NCBI RefSeq assembly: GCF_013423485.1
Contig: NZ_JABFFR010000050.1
Coordinates: 1-64,000, forward strand
From: Azospirillum oleiclasticum
GTDB lineage: Bacteria > Pseudomonadota > Alphaproteobacteria > Azospirillales > Azospirillaceae
DNA: 64,000 nucleotides
Direction of reading: 5' to 3'
The translations under genes and the position numbers were made by a program. This document shows positions 1 to 7,494 of this stretch, piece after piece. The first letter of the stretch is position 1. Every line of letters starts with the position of its first letter. The notes beneath the pieces are model-generated. The model was not told the DNA's origin, made no database searches, and saw only the letters and a list, made by a program, of their open reading frames with translations.

Positions 1-1
1 C

Positions 2-388
2 GACGACTGCAACCAGACCGGCCAGATGCTGGCGGCGCTGCTGGGCTGGGGCCAGGGGACCTTCGCGTCCAAGGTGGCCCCGGGCGAGGGCAGTGTCGCG
101 GTGACGCGCGAGATCGACGGCGGTCTGGAGACGGTGGAACTGACGCTGCCGGCTGTGGTGACCGCCGACCTGCGGCTGAACGAGCCGCGCTACGCGTCGC
201 TTCCCAACATCATGAAGGCGAAAAAGAAGCCGCTGGAGACGGTGACGCCCGACGCGCTGGGCGTGGACGTGACGCCGCGGCTGACCACGGTGAAGGTGGC
301 GGAGCCGCCCAAGCGGCAGGCCGGCATCAAGGTGCCGGACGTGGCGACCCTGGTGGACAAGCTGAAGACCGAAGCGCGGGTGATCTGA
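2..388 (+). CDS. etfB: Electron transfer flavoprotein beta subunit (3' part)
   Basis: This is the C-terminal half of the ETF beta subunit; the gene starts before the window. The frame is open from base 2 and reads DDCNQTGQMLAALLGWGQGT, the region of the beta subunit that contacts AMP and the partner dehydrogenase. A conserved stretch (LRLNEPRYASLPNIMKAKKK) follows, which includes the recognition-loop leucine region. ETF is a soluble heterodimer that collects electrons from acyl-CoA and other dehydrogenases and passes them to ETF-ubiquinone oxidoreductase. The stop codon is two bases before the etfA start, so the two subunits are clearly one operon. Confidence 0.95.
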   Translation, partial: DDCNQTGQMLAALLGWGQGTFASKVAPGEGSVAVTREIDGGLETVELTLPAVVTADLRLNEPRYASLPNIMKAKKKPLETVTPDALGVDVTPRLTTVKVAEPPKRQAGIKVPDVATLVDKLKTEARVI

Positions 389-390
389 CC

Positions 391-1323
391 ATGGCCGACA
401 TCCTCGTCCTTGCCGAGCACGACGGCGCGGCGCTGAAGCCCGCGACGCTGCACACCGTCGCCGCCGCCAGCAAGATCGGCGGCTCCGTCCATGTTCTCGT
501 TGCCGGGTCCGGTGCGCAGGCCGCCGCCGACGCGGCGGCGAAGGTCGTCGGCGTGTCCAAGGTTCTGCTGGCGGATGACGCCGCCTACGCGCACGCGCTG
601 GCGGAGCCGCTGGCGGCGCTGATCGTGGCGCTGGCGCCCGGCTACGGCCACATCCTGGCCCCGGCGACCGCCACCGGCAAGAATGTGCTGCCGCGGGTGG
701 CGGCCCTGCTGGACGTGGCCCAGGTGTCGGACATCCTGTCCGTCGAAGGGCCGGACACCTTCACGCGCCCGATCTACGCCGGCAACGCCATCGCCACCGT
801 GACCAGCGCCGATCGGGTGAAGGTGATCACCGTGCGCACCACGGCCTTCGAGGCGGCCCCGGCGGAGGGCGGCTCGGCGCCGGTGGAAGCGGTCGCGGCG
901 GCCGGCGATCCGGGCCTGTCCAAATTCGTGTCGGCGGAACTGTCGAAGTCGGAGCGGCCGGAGCTGACGGCGGCGCGGGTGGTGGTGTCGGGCGGCCGCG
1001 GCATGCAGTCGGGCGACAACTTCCACCTGCTGGAGGCGCTGGCCGACAAGCTGGGTGGCGCGGTGGGCGCCAGCCGTGCGGCCGTGGACAGCGGCTTCGT
1101 GCCCAACGACTATCAGGTCGGGCAGACCGGCAAGATCGTGGCGCCGGAGCTCTACATCGCGGTCGGCATCAGCGGCGCCATCCAGCATCTGGCCGGCATG
1201 AAGGACAGCAAGGTGATCGTCGCCATCAACAAGGACGAGGAGGCGCCCATCTTCCAGGTCGCCGACTACGGCCTCGTCGCCGACCTCTTCAAGGCGGTGC
1301 CGGAGCTGACCGAAAAGCTGTGA
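391..1323 (+). CDS. etfA: Electron transfer flavoprotein alpha subunit
   Basis: 310 residues, the normal length for ETF alpha. The N-terminal half is the Rossmann-like domain (MADILVLAEHDG). From about residue 190 comes the FAD-binding C-terminal domain, with the conserved VVSGGRGMQSGDNF, the SRAAVDSGFVPNDYQVGQTG loop and YIAVGISGAIQHLAGMKDS. It carries the FAD of the heterodimer and forms an operon with etfB, two bases upstream. The start is fixed by this spacing. A strong hairpin follows the stop codon, so the operon probably ends here. Confidence 0.97.
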   Translation: MADILVLAEHDGAALKPATLHTVAAASKIGGSVHVLVAGSGAQAAADAAAKVVGVSKVLLADDAAYAHALAEPLAALIVALAPGYGHILAPATATGKNVLPRVAALLDVAQVSDILSVEGPDTFTRPIYAGNAIATVTSADRVKVITVRTTAFEAAPAEGGSAPVEAVAAAGDPGLSKFVSAELSKSERPELTAARVVVSGGRGMQSGDNFHLLEALADKLGGAVGASRAAVDSGFVPNDYQVGQTGKIVAPELYIAVGISGAIQHLAGMKDSKVIVAINKDEEAPIFQVADYGLVADLFKAVPELTEKL

Positions 1324-1330
1324 CGGCACA

Positions 1331-1360
1331 CCCTCTTCCCCCCGCGGGAAGAGGGTCTTC
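1331..1360 (+). terminator. Rho-independent-like terminator of etfBA
   Basis: Perfect 10-bp stem CCCTCTTCCC / GGGAAGAGGG (1331-1340 with 1346-1355) with a 5-nt loop, followed by the pyrimidine-rich TCTTCCTTCC. It lies eight bases after the etfA stop. Confidence 0.75.
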
Positions 1361-1477
1361 CTTCCGGCTGTCACGCCACTGTCACGGCGCTCTGCTATGG
1401 CAGGGATGGCGCCGCCCGGGCCCGATTGCGGCCTGGCGGCCCCTTGTCCCATCCCTCCCCTGGCAGAGGACCGCTCG

Positions 1478-2101
1478 ATGCAGACCGGCTACGTGGCAAC
1501 CTACGAACGCATCGCCCCGCTCTACGATTTTCTCGACAAGGGCTACGAGGTCCTGTGGAAGAGCCGTCTGCGGACGCTGACCTTCCAGGGCACCTCCGGG
1601 GCGATTCTGGACGCGGGTGCCGGCACCGGCTGCAACATGCCCTTCTACCCGCGCGGCGCCCGCGTCACCGCGGTGGACGCCAGCCCCCGCATGCTCGACC
1701 GCGCCCGCAAGCGCGCCGCGAAGATGGGGCTGGACGTGGCGATCGAGGTGCGCGACCTGACCGACACCGGCCTGCCCGACGCCAGCTTCGACCACATCGT
1801 CGCCACCTTCGTCTTCTGCGTCCTGCCCGAGCACCTGATCCAGCCGGCGCTGACCGAGATGGCCCGCATCCTGAAGCCGGGGGGCACCATCCGCATCCTC
1901 GACTACACCGAATCCAGCCACCCCGCGGCGAAGGTGTGGATGCGGGTGGTCGGCCCCTGGCTGAACTGGGCCTTCGGCGCCCGCTACAACGCCAGCTACG
2001 AGAGCGTCCTCCCCCACACCGGCCTGGAGCTGATCGAACGCCGCTTCGTGTTCGGCGATTCGGTCAAGCTTTTGGTGGCACAGCCGCGCGTCACGGCATA
2101 A
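1478..2101 (+). CDS. Class I SAM-dependent methyltransferase
   Basis: 207 residues from the ATG at 1478, which has an AGAGGA ribosome site eight bases upstream; an earlier in-frame ATG at 1397 lacks such a site. The SAM-binding glycine motif (ILDAGAGTGCNMPF) lies near residue 45, motif II (VTAVDASPRML) follows, and the post-I/motif III region reads SFDHIVATFVFCVL and ILKPGGTIRILDY. The overall pattern resembles UbiE/COQ5-type and phospholipid N-methyltransferases (PmtA-like). The acceptor substrate cannot be told from sequence. It is a single gene between the etf terminator and the accessory patch. Confidence 0.85.
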   Translation: MQTGYVATYERIAPLYDFLDKGYEVLWKSRLRTLTFQGTSGAILDAGAGTGCNMPFYPRGARVTAVDASPRMLDRARKRAAKMGLDVAIEVRDLTDTGLPDASFDHIVATFVFCVLPEHLIQPALTEMARILKPGGTIRILDYTESSHPAAKVWMRVVGPWLNWAFGARYNASYESVLPHTGLELIERRFVFGDSVKLLVAQPRVTA

Positions 2102-2150
2102 TACCGGCGGCACGAAACCTTGACTCGTGTCGCTGGAGGGCCGCGACCGC

Positions 2151-2217
2151 GGCCCCGCGCCCACGTGGGCGCGAAGGCAAGGGGCCGGATGGCCCCGCCC
2201 GCCGTATGAGAGAGACC
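2151..2217. repeat. 67-nt structured repeat, copy A
   Basis: One of two 67-nt copies in the window (the other is 57704-57770). It begins GGCCCCGCGCCC, holds a palindrome GCGCCCAC/GTGGGCGC, then GCGAAGG, then a second hairpin GGGGCC-GGAT-GGCCCC, and ends in a GAG..AGACC tail. The outer sequence is shared with copy B, while the arms of hairpin 2 differ but stay paired. It looks like a REP-type palindromic unit. Its end coincides with the truncated end of the neighbouring IS110-type remnant. Confidence 0.7.
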
Positions 2218-2342
2218 AGAAGAGCGGCGTGGCCGTCAGCGTTTTCCTCGAAGCGCCGCGCCTTCAGTGTGACGCTTCCTTGGTCATTCACGGCGGCGGC
2301 AAAGTGCGTGACACCGCCGATGTCGATGCCGACGAAATTCAT
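2217..2342 (-). pseudogene. IS110-family transposase remnant (N-terminal 42 codons)
   Basis: Reading leftwards from the ATG at 2342 the frame gives MNFVGIDIGGVTHFAAAV and then ...KARRFEENADGHAALL. This is the start of the DEDD/RuvC-like domain of IS110-family transposases, where the Asp of GIDIG is the first catalytic acid. Similarity stops at codon 42, exactly where the 67-nt repeat begins, so the rest of the element (roughly 300 residues in full members) is gone. The remnant cannot be active. The 200 bases upstream of its ATG (2343-2540) may be the old left end, but I see no terminal repeats. Confidence 0.6.
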
Positions 2343-2575
2343 AGTGTCGACCTCGTAGCTCAGCGACCGGGAGCCTCGAAGCCGATGCCTGTCCTTACCC
2401 TTGTGAATGCGGCGCGACGGCGCAAGCCCATCCGCCAGGATACCGTTCAAGCCCCACGCATCGGACGAGGGCGCCAATCTCAGAAGCGAGGCCAACGCCT
2501 CAAGGGAACGCGGCGCCCCTCTCCCGAGTCCATTCAAGCTCAGTGAACGCTGAGCCCGAACGTCTGTGCCCGTGA

Positions 2576-4229
2576 TACAAGGGAGGGTACGAAATCATCG
2601 CGCCGTGGATCGAGTACACGGCAAGGGTGTCCATCGAGGGAGATACCCGTAAGTTCGATGTCCTTTCCTTTGCCGGCGAGGAGGGCGAAGGTCGAAATCG
2701 CCCTCCCGCCGGCCGACTTTCATGCGCCTCACAAATGGCGCTCCGAACTGTTGAACGCCGGCTACAGGCTGCCACAGGACCGTGCCGTGGCCACGCTGAT
2801 CCACAACCATCTTCTCGGATCGAGTCCGAAGGAACAGCGCTTGGTGGTGGCCAGCGTCGGCTGGCATGGCGACGCCTTCGTTCTCCCGAACCTGCCTTCC
2901 CGGCAGGGGGCGCGGGTGATCCTGTTCCAGGGAGGGCAGGCCGGCCGTGTCGCGTGCTTCGGCAAGAACGGTACGCTCGGTGACTGGAAGCGCCACGTTG
3001 CGGAGCCGGCGGCGCATTCCTCACGGCTGGTGCTCTCGATCGCGTTGGCCTTCGCCGCACCCCTGCTGCGCTTCACCAGGTTCGACAGTTGCGGCTTGCA
3101 CCTGGAGGGGCCGTCCTCGAAGGGGAAGACCACCTGCCTGCTGGCGGCGACGTCGGTCAGTGGGCGGCCCGACCGGCGGGAGCTGCTGACCTGGGACGCC
3201 ACGAAGGCGGCGCTGTCCGAGACGGCCATGGGGCACAACGACTGCCTCATGTGCATCGACGAGTTGGCGAACACGGAGGGGAACTCGGCCGCTGTCGCCC
3301 AGCGCATGCGGGAGGTCGCGTACATGCTCGCGAGCGGGCGTGGCCGTCTGCGCTCGTCGGTTTACGGCACCAGCTTCAACCTGAAGGACGCACGGTGGAG
3401 GGTTCTGTTTCTCTCGACGGGCGAGAAGGCCATCTCCACCCTGGCGAGGGAGGCCAACGTCGACCGGTTGAAGGGGGAACTGGTCCGGCTGGTCGACGTT
3501 CCGGCGCTGGCAAGCCCCGGCCTGGGGATCTATGAGTCGCTGCCCGACACCGTCGCGTCGCCTGCGGCCTTCGGAAGCGATCGAGTCGGCGTGTCAACGG
3601 CACTACGGGCACGCGTTCCTGGCGTTCCTCAACAGGCTCGGCGAGAACCACGACTCTCGCTGCCCGGCAAGGTCGAGGCGCTGGTCGAGCGCTTCATGAC
3701 AGGTGCCAGGGCGCCCCAGGACGGGTGGGAGCGGCGGTTCGCCCGACCATTCGCCCTGAGCTTCGCGGCGGGAAAACTCGCGATCAGGTGGGGCATCGTG
3801 CCGTGGAAGTCGACCACCGTCGGCCGGTCGATGCAGGCGTGCTACATCGCGGCGCGGAAGTTGGTGCCGGATGCCCAGGAGTTGCTGGAGCAGGGAATCC
3901 AGATGCTCCGCAGCCGACTGCAACGTGGCGAAGGGGTGCTCGACTTGCTCCGTCAAGGCACCAAAACCATGTGGACAGCCGAGCAGGCGAAGGCCGCGGA
4001 GATCTTCGCGTGCGGCACGCCAACGGCAGGACGACACTTCCTGATCAAGCCCGCGGCTTTCGAATCGTGGTTCCCACCTGCGCAGCGCGACGTGGTGTTG
4101 GCGTGGTTGGAACGATCCGGCCACCTGATCAAGGATGAGAGACGGGGCGTCCGAACGCTCCAGGCCCAGATCAAGGGCATCGAAGGGCGCGGGCGCTACT
4201 ACGCCTTGAAGGCAACGCTGCTCCAGTGA
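2576..4229 (+). pseudogene. DUF927-type ATPase gene, frameshifted remnant
   Basis: The longest frame (ATG 2658, 523 codons) encodes a DUF927-like protein, a family of helicase-like P-loop ATPases found on mobile elements (for example Cch on SCCmec). Walker A is visible as GPSSKGKTT and Walker B as CLMCIDELA. Three breaks are visible. Before 2658, the expected N-terminal strand (YEIIAPWIEYTARVSIEGDT) is in another frame that joins around 2685-2690. Between about 3573 and 3655 the +1 frame gives the family-like EAIESACQRHYGHAFLAFLN, whereas the main frame reads an unrelated arginine-rich stretch. The 5' part ends at a stop at 2573 with no start codon, so the N-terminal domain is lost. GC content is lower than in neighbouring genes. 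I judge it a dead gene of a former island. Confidence 0.7.
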
Positions 4230-4405
4230 CGGGATGGTGGCGTCTGGTGGGCTGCCGGATCCTTGCTGGAGCCGGCTGTCCGCTGGCGCGGAACACGCTG
4301 GCCTACCATCCAGCACCACGTGTCCTGCTACCTATTTGCTACCTCGGCGCCGTCCACACAGCGCCCCGCCGATGGCGAAACGGTCGCCAAGTGCTTGAAA
4401 TTGTT

Positions 4406-4492
4406 TGGTGCCCCAAGCCGGAATCGAACCAGCACGCCCTTTCGGGCAACAGATTTTGAGTCTGCCGCGTCTACCAGTTCCGCCATTGGGGC
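4406..4492 (-). tRNA. tRNA-Leu (CAA)
   Basis: The minus strand folds as a class II tRNA. The acceptor arms are GCCCCAA / TTGGGGC and the anticodon stem CAGA/TCTG encloses CTCAAAA, giving anticodon CAA. There is a variable arm TGCCCGAAAGGGCG and a T-arm GGTTCGATTCC, and CCA is encoded at the 3' end (4408-4406). The length is 87 nt with CCA. Its 3' end faces the decayed island at 2.2-4.2 kb, the usual side for integration of mobile elements. Confidence 0.96.
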
Positions 4493-4602
4493 AGCAGGAA
4501 TGGTGGCGGGATGATACAGCGGCTTTGGCGGGGGTCAACGGCAAAGAGCGTCGTTCGGACGGGCTGGCCGTCGGGGCGCGGGTGCGCTATAGCTCAGGGA
4601 TC

Positions 4603-5112
4603 ATGCTGAACCAATCCTTCCTCGCCGATCCGCGCCGTGCCTCGCTGCTGCTGGGGCTGGCGAGCGCCGGTGTGCTGGCGGCGGCGCTGGTCTTCCAGTA
4701 CGGCTTCGGCTACCAGCCCTGCGTGCTGTGCATCTGGCAGCGCTGGCCCTATGTGGGGGTCGTCGTCTTCACCCTGCTCACGCTGCTGTTCCGGCGCTGG
4801 CCGGGGGTGGGGGACGCGCTGCTGATCGCCAGCGGGCTGGCGCTGCTCGCCAACGCCGGCATCGCCGGCTACCATGTGGGGGTCGAGCAGCACTGGTGGG
4901 CGGGCACGTCGGGCTGCGGCGTGCCGGGGCCGGCCTCCTCGCTCGACCAGCTGCGGGCGCAGGTCATGGCGGCGCCCATCGTGCGTTGCGACGAAATCCC
5001 CTGGTCGCTGCTCGGCGTGTCCATGGCCGGCTACAACGTGCTCGTCTCCCTGGCGCTGGCCGCCTTCGCCTTCGCGGCGGCGCGAGTCGCCTACACACGG
5101 AGTGTCCGATGA
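4603..5112 (+). CDS. DsbB-family disulfide bond formation protein
   Basis: 169 residues with four predicted membrane helices. The first periplasmic loop has the quinone-coupled CVLC pair (YQPCVLCIWQRWPY) and the second loop has Cys residues in TSGCGVPG and VRCDEIPW. This is the DsbB layout, in which the protein reoxidises a DsbA-type thiol oxidase and passes electrons to ubiquinone. The ATG at 4603 starts directly before the first helix. Its stop overlaps the start of the COQ7-type gene (ATGA), so the two are translated together; both proteins touch the quinone pool, which may be why they are paired. Confidence 0.88.
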   Translation: MLNQSFLADPRRASLLLGLASAGVLAAALVFQYGFGYQPCVLCIWQRWPYVGVVVFTLLTLLFRRWPGVGDALLIASGLALLANAGIAGYHVGVEQHWWAGTSGCGVPGPASSLDQLRAQVMAAPIVRCDEIPWSLLGVSMAGYNVLVSLALAAFAFAAARVAYTRSVR

Positions 5113-5729
5113 CCGTCATCGAGGAGCTGCGCCCCAAGGCCGCGAACCCGTCCGCCAGCGACCGGCCCGGCACCACCCCGCAGCGCCGCTACCACGGCGC
5201 GCTGCCGGGCGATCCGCCCGCCAGCGAGCATCTCGCCCGCGTCGTGCGGGTGGACCATGCCGGCGAATATGGCGCCAAGCGCATCTACGAAGGGCAGCTC
5301 GCCATCATGGGCCGCGGCCGCCACGCCCGCACCATCCGTCACATGGCGGACCAGGAGGCGGTGCATCTGCGCTATTTCGAGGAGCAGCTGACCCGCCGCC
5401 AGGTCCGCCCCACGGCGCTCCAGCCCTTGTGGCACGTCGCCGGATTCGCGCTGGGCGCCGGCACCGCGCTGCTGGGCGAGCGCGCCGCCATGGCCTGCAC
5501 CGTGGCGGTGGAGGAGGTGATCGACGGCCATTACGAGAAGCAGCTCGAGCGGCTGGGTCCGGAGGAGGAGGAGCTGAAGGCCAACATCCGCCAGTTCCAG
5601 GCGGAGGAGCTGGAGCACCGCGACATCGGTCTGCAGAACGAGGCGGAGAAGGCGCCCGCCTACCCGCTGCTGTCGGCGGCCATCCGCGCCGGCACGCGCG
5701 CGGTGATCTGGGTGGCGGAGCGGGTGTGA
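5109..5729 (+). CDS. coq7: COQ7-type demethoxyubiquinone monooxygenase
   Basis: 206 residues. The di-iron carboxylate family motifs are present: VDHAGEYGAKRIYEGQL near the N-terminus, MADQEAVHLRYFEEQL, then TVAVEEVIDGHYEKQL and FQAEELEHRDIG, giving the repeated E...ExxH ligands. It hydroxylates demethoxyubiquinone at C6 late in ubiquinone synthesis, at the membrane. The ATG at 5109 overlaps the dsbB stop. It converges on the HNH gene with only seven bases between stops. Confidence 0.93.
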   Translation: MTVIEELRPKAANPSASDRPGTTPQRRYHGALPGDPPASEHLARVVRVDHAGEYGAKRIYEGQLAIMGRGRHARTIRHMADQEAVHLRYFEEQLTRRQVRPTALQPLWHVAGFALGAGTALLGERAAMACTVAVEEVIDGHYEKQLERLGPEEEELKANIRQFQAEELEHRDIGLQNEAEKAPAYPLLSAAIRAGTRAVIWVAERV

Positions 5730-5736
5730 AGCCCGC

Positions 5737-6300
5737 TCACACCGGATCCAGTTCGGTGTCCCAATAAAGAAAATCCCGCCAACTTTCGTGAAGGAAGTTT
5801 GGCGGGAAGGCTCGACCGTTTTCCTGGAGTTCGTAGGCGGTGGGCTGGAAGGGCGGACTGAGGGGGATCATGCCGCACAGGTGCGGCAGCCGGTTTCCTT
5901 TCAGCAGATTGCAGGCCGAGCAGGAGGTGACGACGTTCTCCCACGTGGTGCGCCCGCCGCGTGAGCGCGGGATCACGTGGTCGAAGGTCAGTTCCTGGGT
6001 GGGGAAGGGGTGACCGCAATACTGGCACGCGAAGCGGTCGCGCAGGAACACGTTGAAGCGGGTGAAGGCCGGGCGGCGTGCCGCCGGGATGTATTCCTTC
6101 AGCGAGATGACGCTGGGCAACCGGATCTCGAAGCTGGGCGATCGCACGACACGGTCGTATTGGGAGATGATGTTCACCCGGTCGAGGAAGACCGCCTTCA
6201 CCGCCTCCTGCCACGACCAGAGCGACAGGGGGAAATAGCTGAGCGGACGGAAGTCCGCGTTCAGCACGAGAGCCGGACAGTGATCGGGTGGTGGAGCCAA
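5737..6300 (-). CDS. HNH endonuclease family protein
   Basis: 187 residues. The HNH fold is visible as CQYCGHPF, then LTFDHVIPRSRGG and WENVVTSCSACNLLKGNRLP, giving two CxxC zinc pairs and the catalytic DH...N residues. The first part (ALVLNADFRPLSYFPLSLWS) and the tail (WRDFLYWDTELDP) are typical of a stand-alone HNH family that is widespread in alphaproteobacteria and not tied to mobile elements. The start appears to be TTG at 6300, preceded by a strong AGGAGG site eight bases upstream. Its cellular role is not known to me. Confidence 0.85.
   Translation of the reverse strand: MAPPPDHCPALVLNADFRPLSYFPLSLWSWQEAVKAVFLDRVNIISQYDRVVRSPSFEIRLPSVISLKEYIPAARRPAFTRFNVFLRDRFACQYCGHPFPTQELTFDHVIPRSRGGRTTWENVVTSCSACNLLKGNRLPHLCGMIPLSPPFQPTAYELQENGRAFPPNFLHESWRDFLYWDTELDPV
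5762..5806 (-). terminator. Terminator-like hairpin inside the 3' end of the HNH gene
   Basis: On the minus strand TCCCGCCAAACTT pairs with AAGTTGGCGGGA (one bulged T) and is followed by the U-rich TTTTCTTTATT. It has intrinsic-terminator shape but lies about 25-70 bases before the HNH stop codon, within conserved codons (PPNFLHESWRDFLYW). Confidence 0.4.
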
Positions 6301-6360
6301 CGGCCACTCCCTCCTGCGATTCCCTCTCGATCGACCCTGAACGGGTCGGGGCGCACAGGA

Positions 6361-6389
6361 TACATAAGCGATCGGGCGCGCAAACTCAA
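6361..6389 (-). promoter_or_regulatory. Sigma-70-like promoter of the HNH gene
   Basis: On the minus strand TTGAGT, a 17-bp spacer and TATGTA, ending about 60 bases before the TTG start at 6300. Both boxes fit the housekeeping consensus well for a GC-rich genome. Confidence 0.55.
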
Positions 6390-6457
6390 CATCGTGTGTC
6401 GTCGCACCCCACAGACTTCACGGATCCGTAACCATGTCTTACAGGCGGGGCGGATCG

Positions 6458-7117
6458 TCAGCCCAACGCCCGGGCCAGGAAGGCGCCGCCCAGATCCAAC
6501 CCGTCGGCATCGATGGTGTGGTCCAGGTCCGGGCAGGCGTGGGTCTCCACCGGAACGCCAGCGGCGCGCAGGGCCGTCTCCGCCTGCGCCAGCGCGGCGA
6601 AGGGAACCACCTGGTCCAGGTCGCCATGCACCAGCAGGACCGGCGGGCGCCCCACCGCCTCGGCGGACAGCCGCTCGGCCCCGACCAGCGCGCCGGAATA
6701 GCCGACGATGGCGGCCGGCGGCACCGCGCGGCGCAGACCGCAATGCAGCGCCATCATGCAGCCTTGCGAGAAGCCGACCAGCGCCAGCCGGTCCGGCCCC
6801 AACCCGCGCGCCGCCAGTTCGGAGTCGAGAACGTCGTCCAGAATCGGCGCGGCCATCCGCGCGCCGGCCAGCAGCGCCGCCGGTGACCGGTCCTGGAGGC
6901 TGAACCACTGCCGTCCATAGGGCGCCAGGTCACAGGGAAACGGGGCGTGGGGCGACAGGAAGGCGGCGTGCGGCAGCCGGTCGGCCCAGTGCGGCGCCAG
7001 CTCGATCAGGTCGTCGCCATCCGCCCCCACCCCATGCAGCAGCACCACGAGCGCGCGGGCCGGGCCACCGGCGGCGGGCGGGAGGGACGGGCCGGTCAGG
7101 CGGGGCAGGGTGGTCAT
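6458..7117 (-). CDS. Alpha/beta-hydrolase, phospholipase/carboxylesterase family
   Basis: 219 residues from the ATG at 7117, chosen because AAGGAA lies seven bases upstream; an earlier in-frame start at 7147 has none. The fold motifs are VVLLHGVGADGDDL (oxyanion loop), the nucleophile elbow GFSQGCMM, the acid in HGDLDQVVPF and the His in DLDHTIDADG, completing a Ser-Asp-His triad. The family (PF02230) covers small cytosolic esterases and lysophospholipase-like enzymes. No signal peptide. The substrate is unknown. Confidence 0.87.
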   Translation of the reverse strand: MTTLPRLTGPSLPPAAGGPARALVVLLHGVGADGDDLIELAPHWADRLPHAAFLSPHAPFPCDLAPYGRQWFSLQDRSPAALLAGARMAAPILDDVLDSELAARGLGPDRLALVGFSQGCMMALHCGLRRAVPPAAIVGYSGALVGAERLSAEAVGRPPVLLVHGDLDQVVPFAALAQAETALRAAGVPVETHACPDLDHTIDADGLDLGGAFLARALG

Positions 7118-7248
7118 CGCGGTTCCTTGGGCTTGGGCGTGTGACAAGTGGTGGCGGGCAGGGGCAGGCCGTCTCCGGGGGCGGCGTGTGGTTACACCCT
7201 GTTAACCAGCGGGCGGCAACATCCGGTCACCTGTCAAGGGGGACTTCC

Positions 7249-7416
7249 ATGAGCGCCACGATCATCGACCTCGTCCAACACCGCCGCAAGCGCGAGGAGG
7301 AGGAGCGGCAGCGACGCATCGACGCCTTCGACCGCGAACTCCGCCGCCGTCTGGCGCTCTATCTGGAGGGCGATGTGATGGCGATCGAGCCGATCAAGGA
7401 CAGCCCCTACCTCTGA
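7249..7416 (+). CDS. Small charged protein, 55 residues
   Basis: A short gene beginning ATGAGCGCC at 7249 with AAGGGGG seven bases upstream. The product starts MSATIIDLVQHRRKREEEER, continues as a strongly charged predicted helix rich in Arg and Glu, and ends in KDSPYL. I do not recognise a family. The good ribosome site and the terminator hairpin after it support a real gene. It may bind another protein through the helix, but that is speculation. Confidence 0.6.
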   Translation: MSATIIDLVQHRRKREEEERQRRIDAFDRELRRRLALYLEGDVMAIEPIKDSPYL

Positions 7417-7439
7417 CCGCCCGACGTCTGACCACCCTG

Positions 7440-7472
7440 CCGCCAGCGGCGACGAGAGGTCGCCGCTGGCGG
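7440..7472 (+). terminator. Strong hairpin between the 55-residue gene and gluQ
   Basis: Near-perfect 14-bp stem (7440-7453 with 7459-7472, CGCCAGCGGCGAC / GTCGCCGCTGGCG) with a GAGAG loop, followed by TGATTTC. It lies 24 bases after one stop and 22 bases before the gluQ start. Confidence 0.6.
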
Positions 7473-7494
7473 GTGATTTCGGTTAGACAGGGGG

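Noticed and set aside
4330..4375. Short direct repeat GGTAGCA-N4-GGTAGCA on the minus strand near tRNA-Leu
   Set aside because: Only seven bases long and without partner elements; not enough to call an attachment or regulatory site.
2100..4410. Direct repeat of the tRNA-Leu 3' end as an attachment site
   Set aside because: I looked for the CCGGAATCGAACC-type end in 2100-2600 and found no convincing copy.
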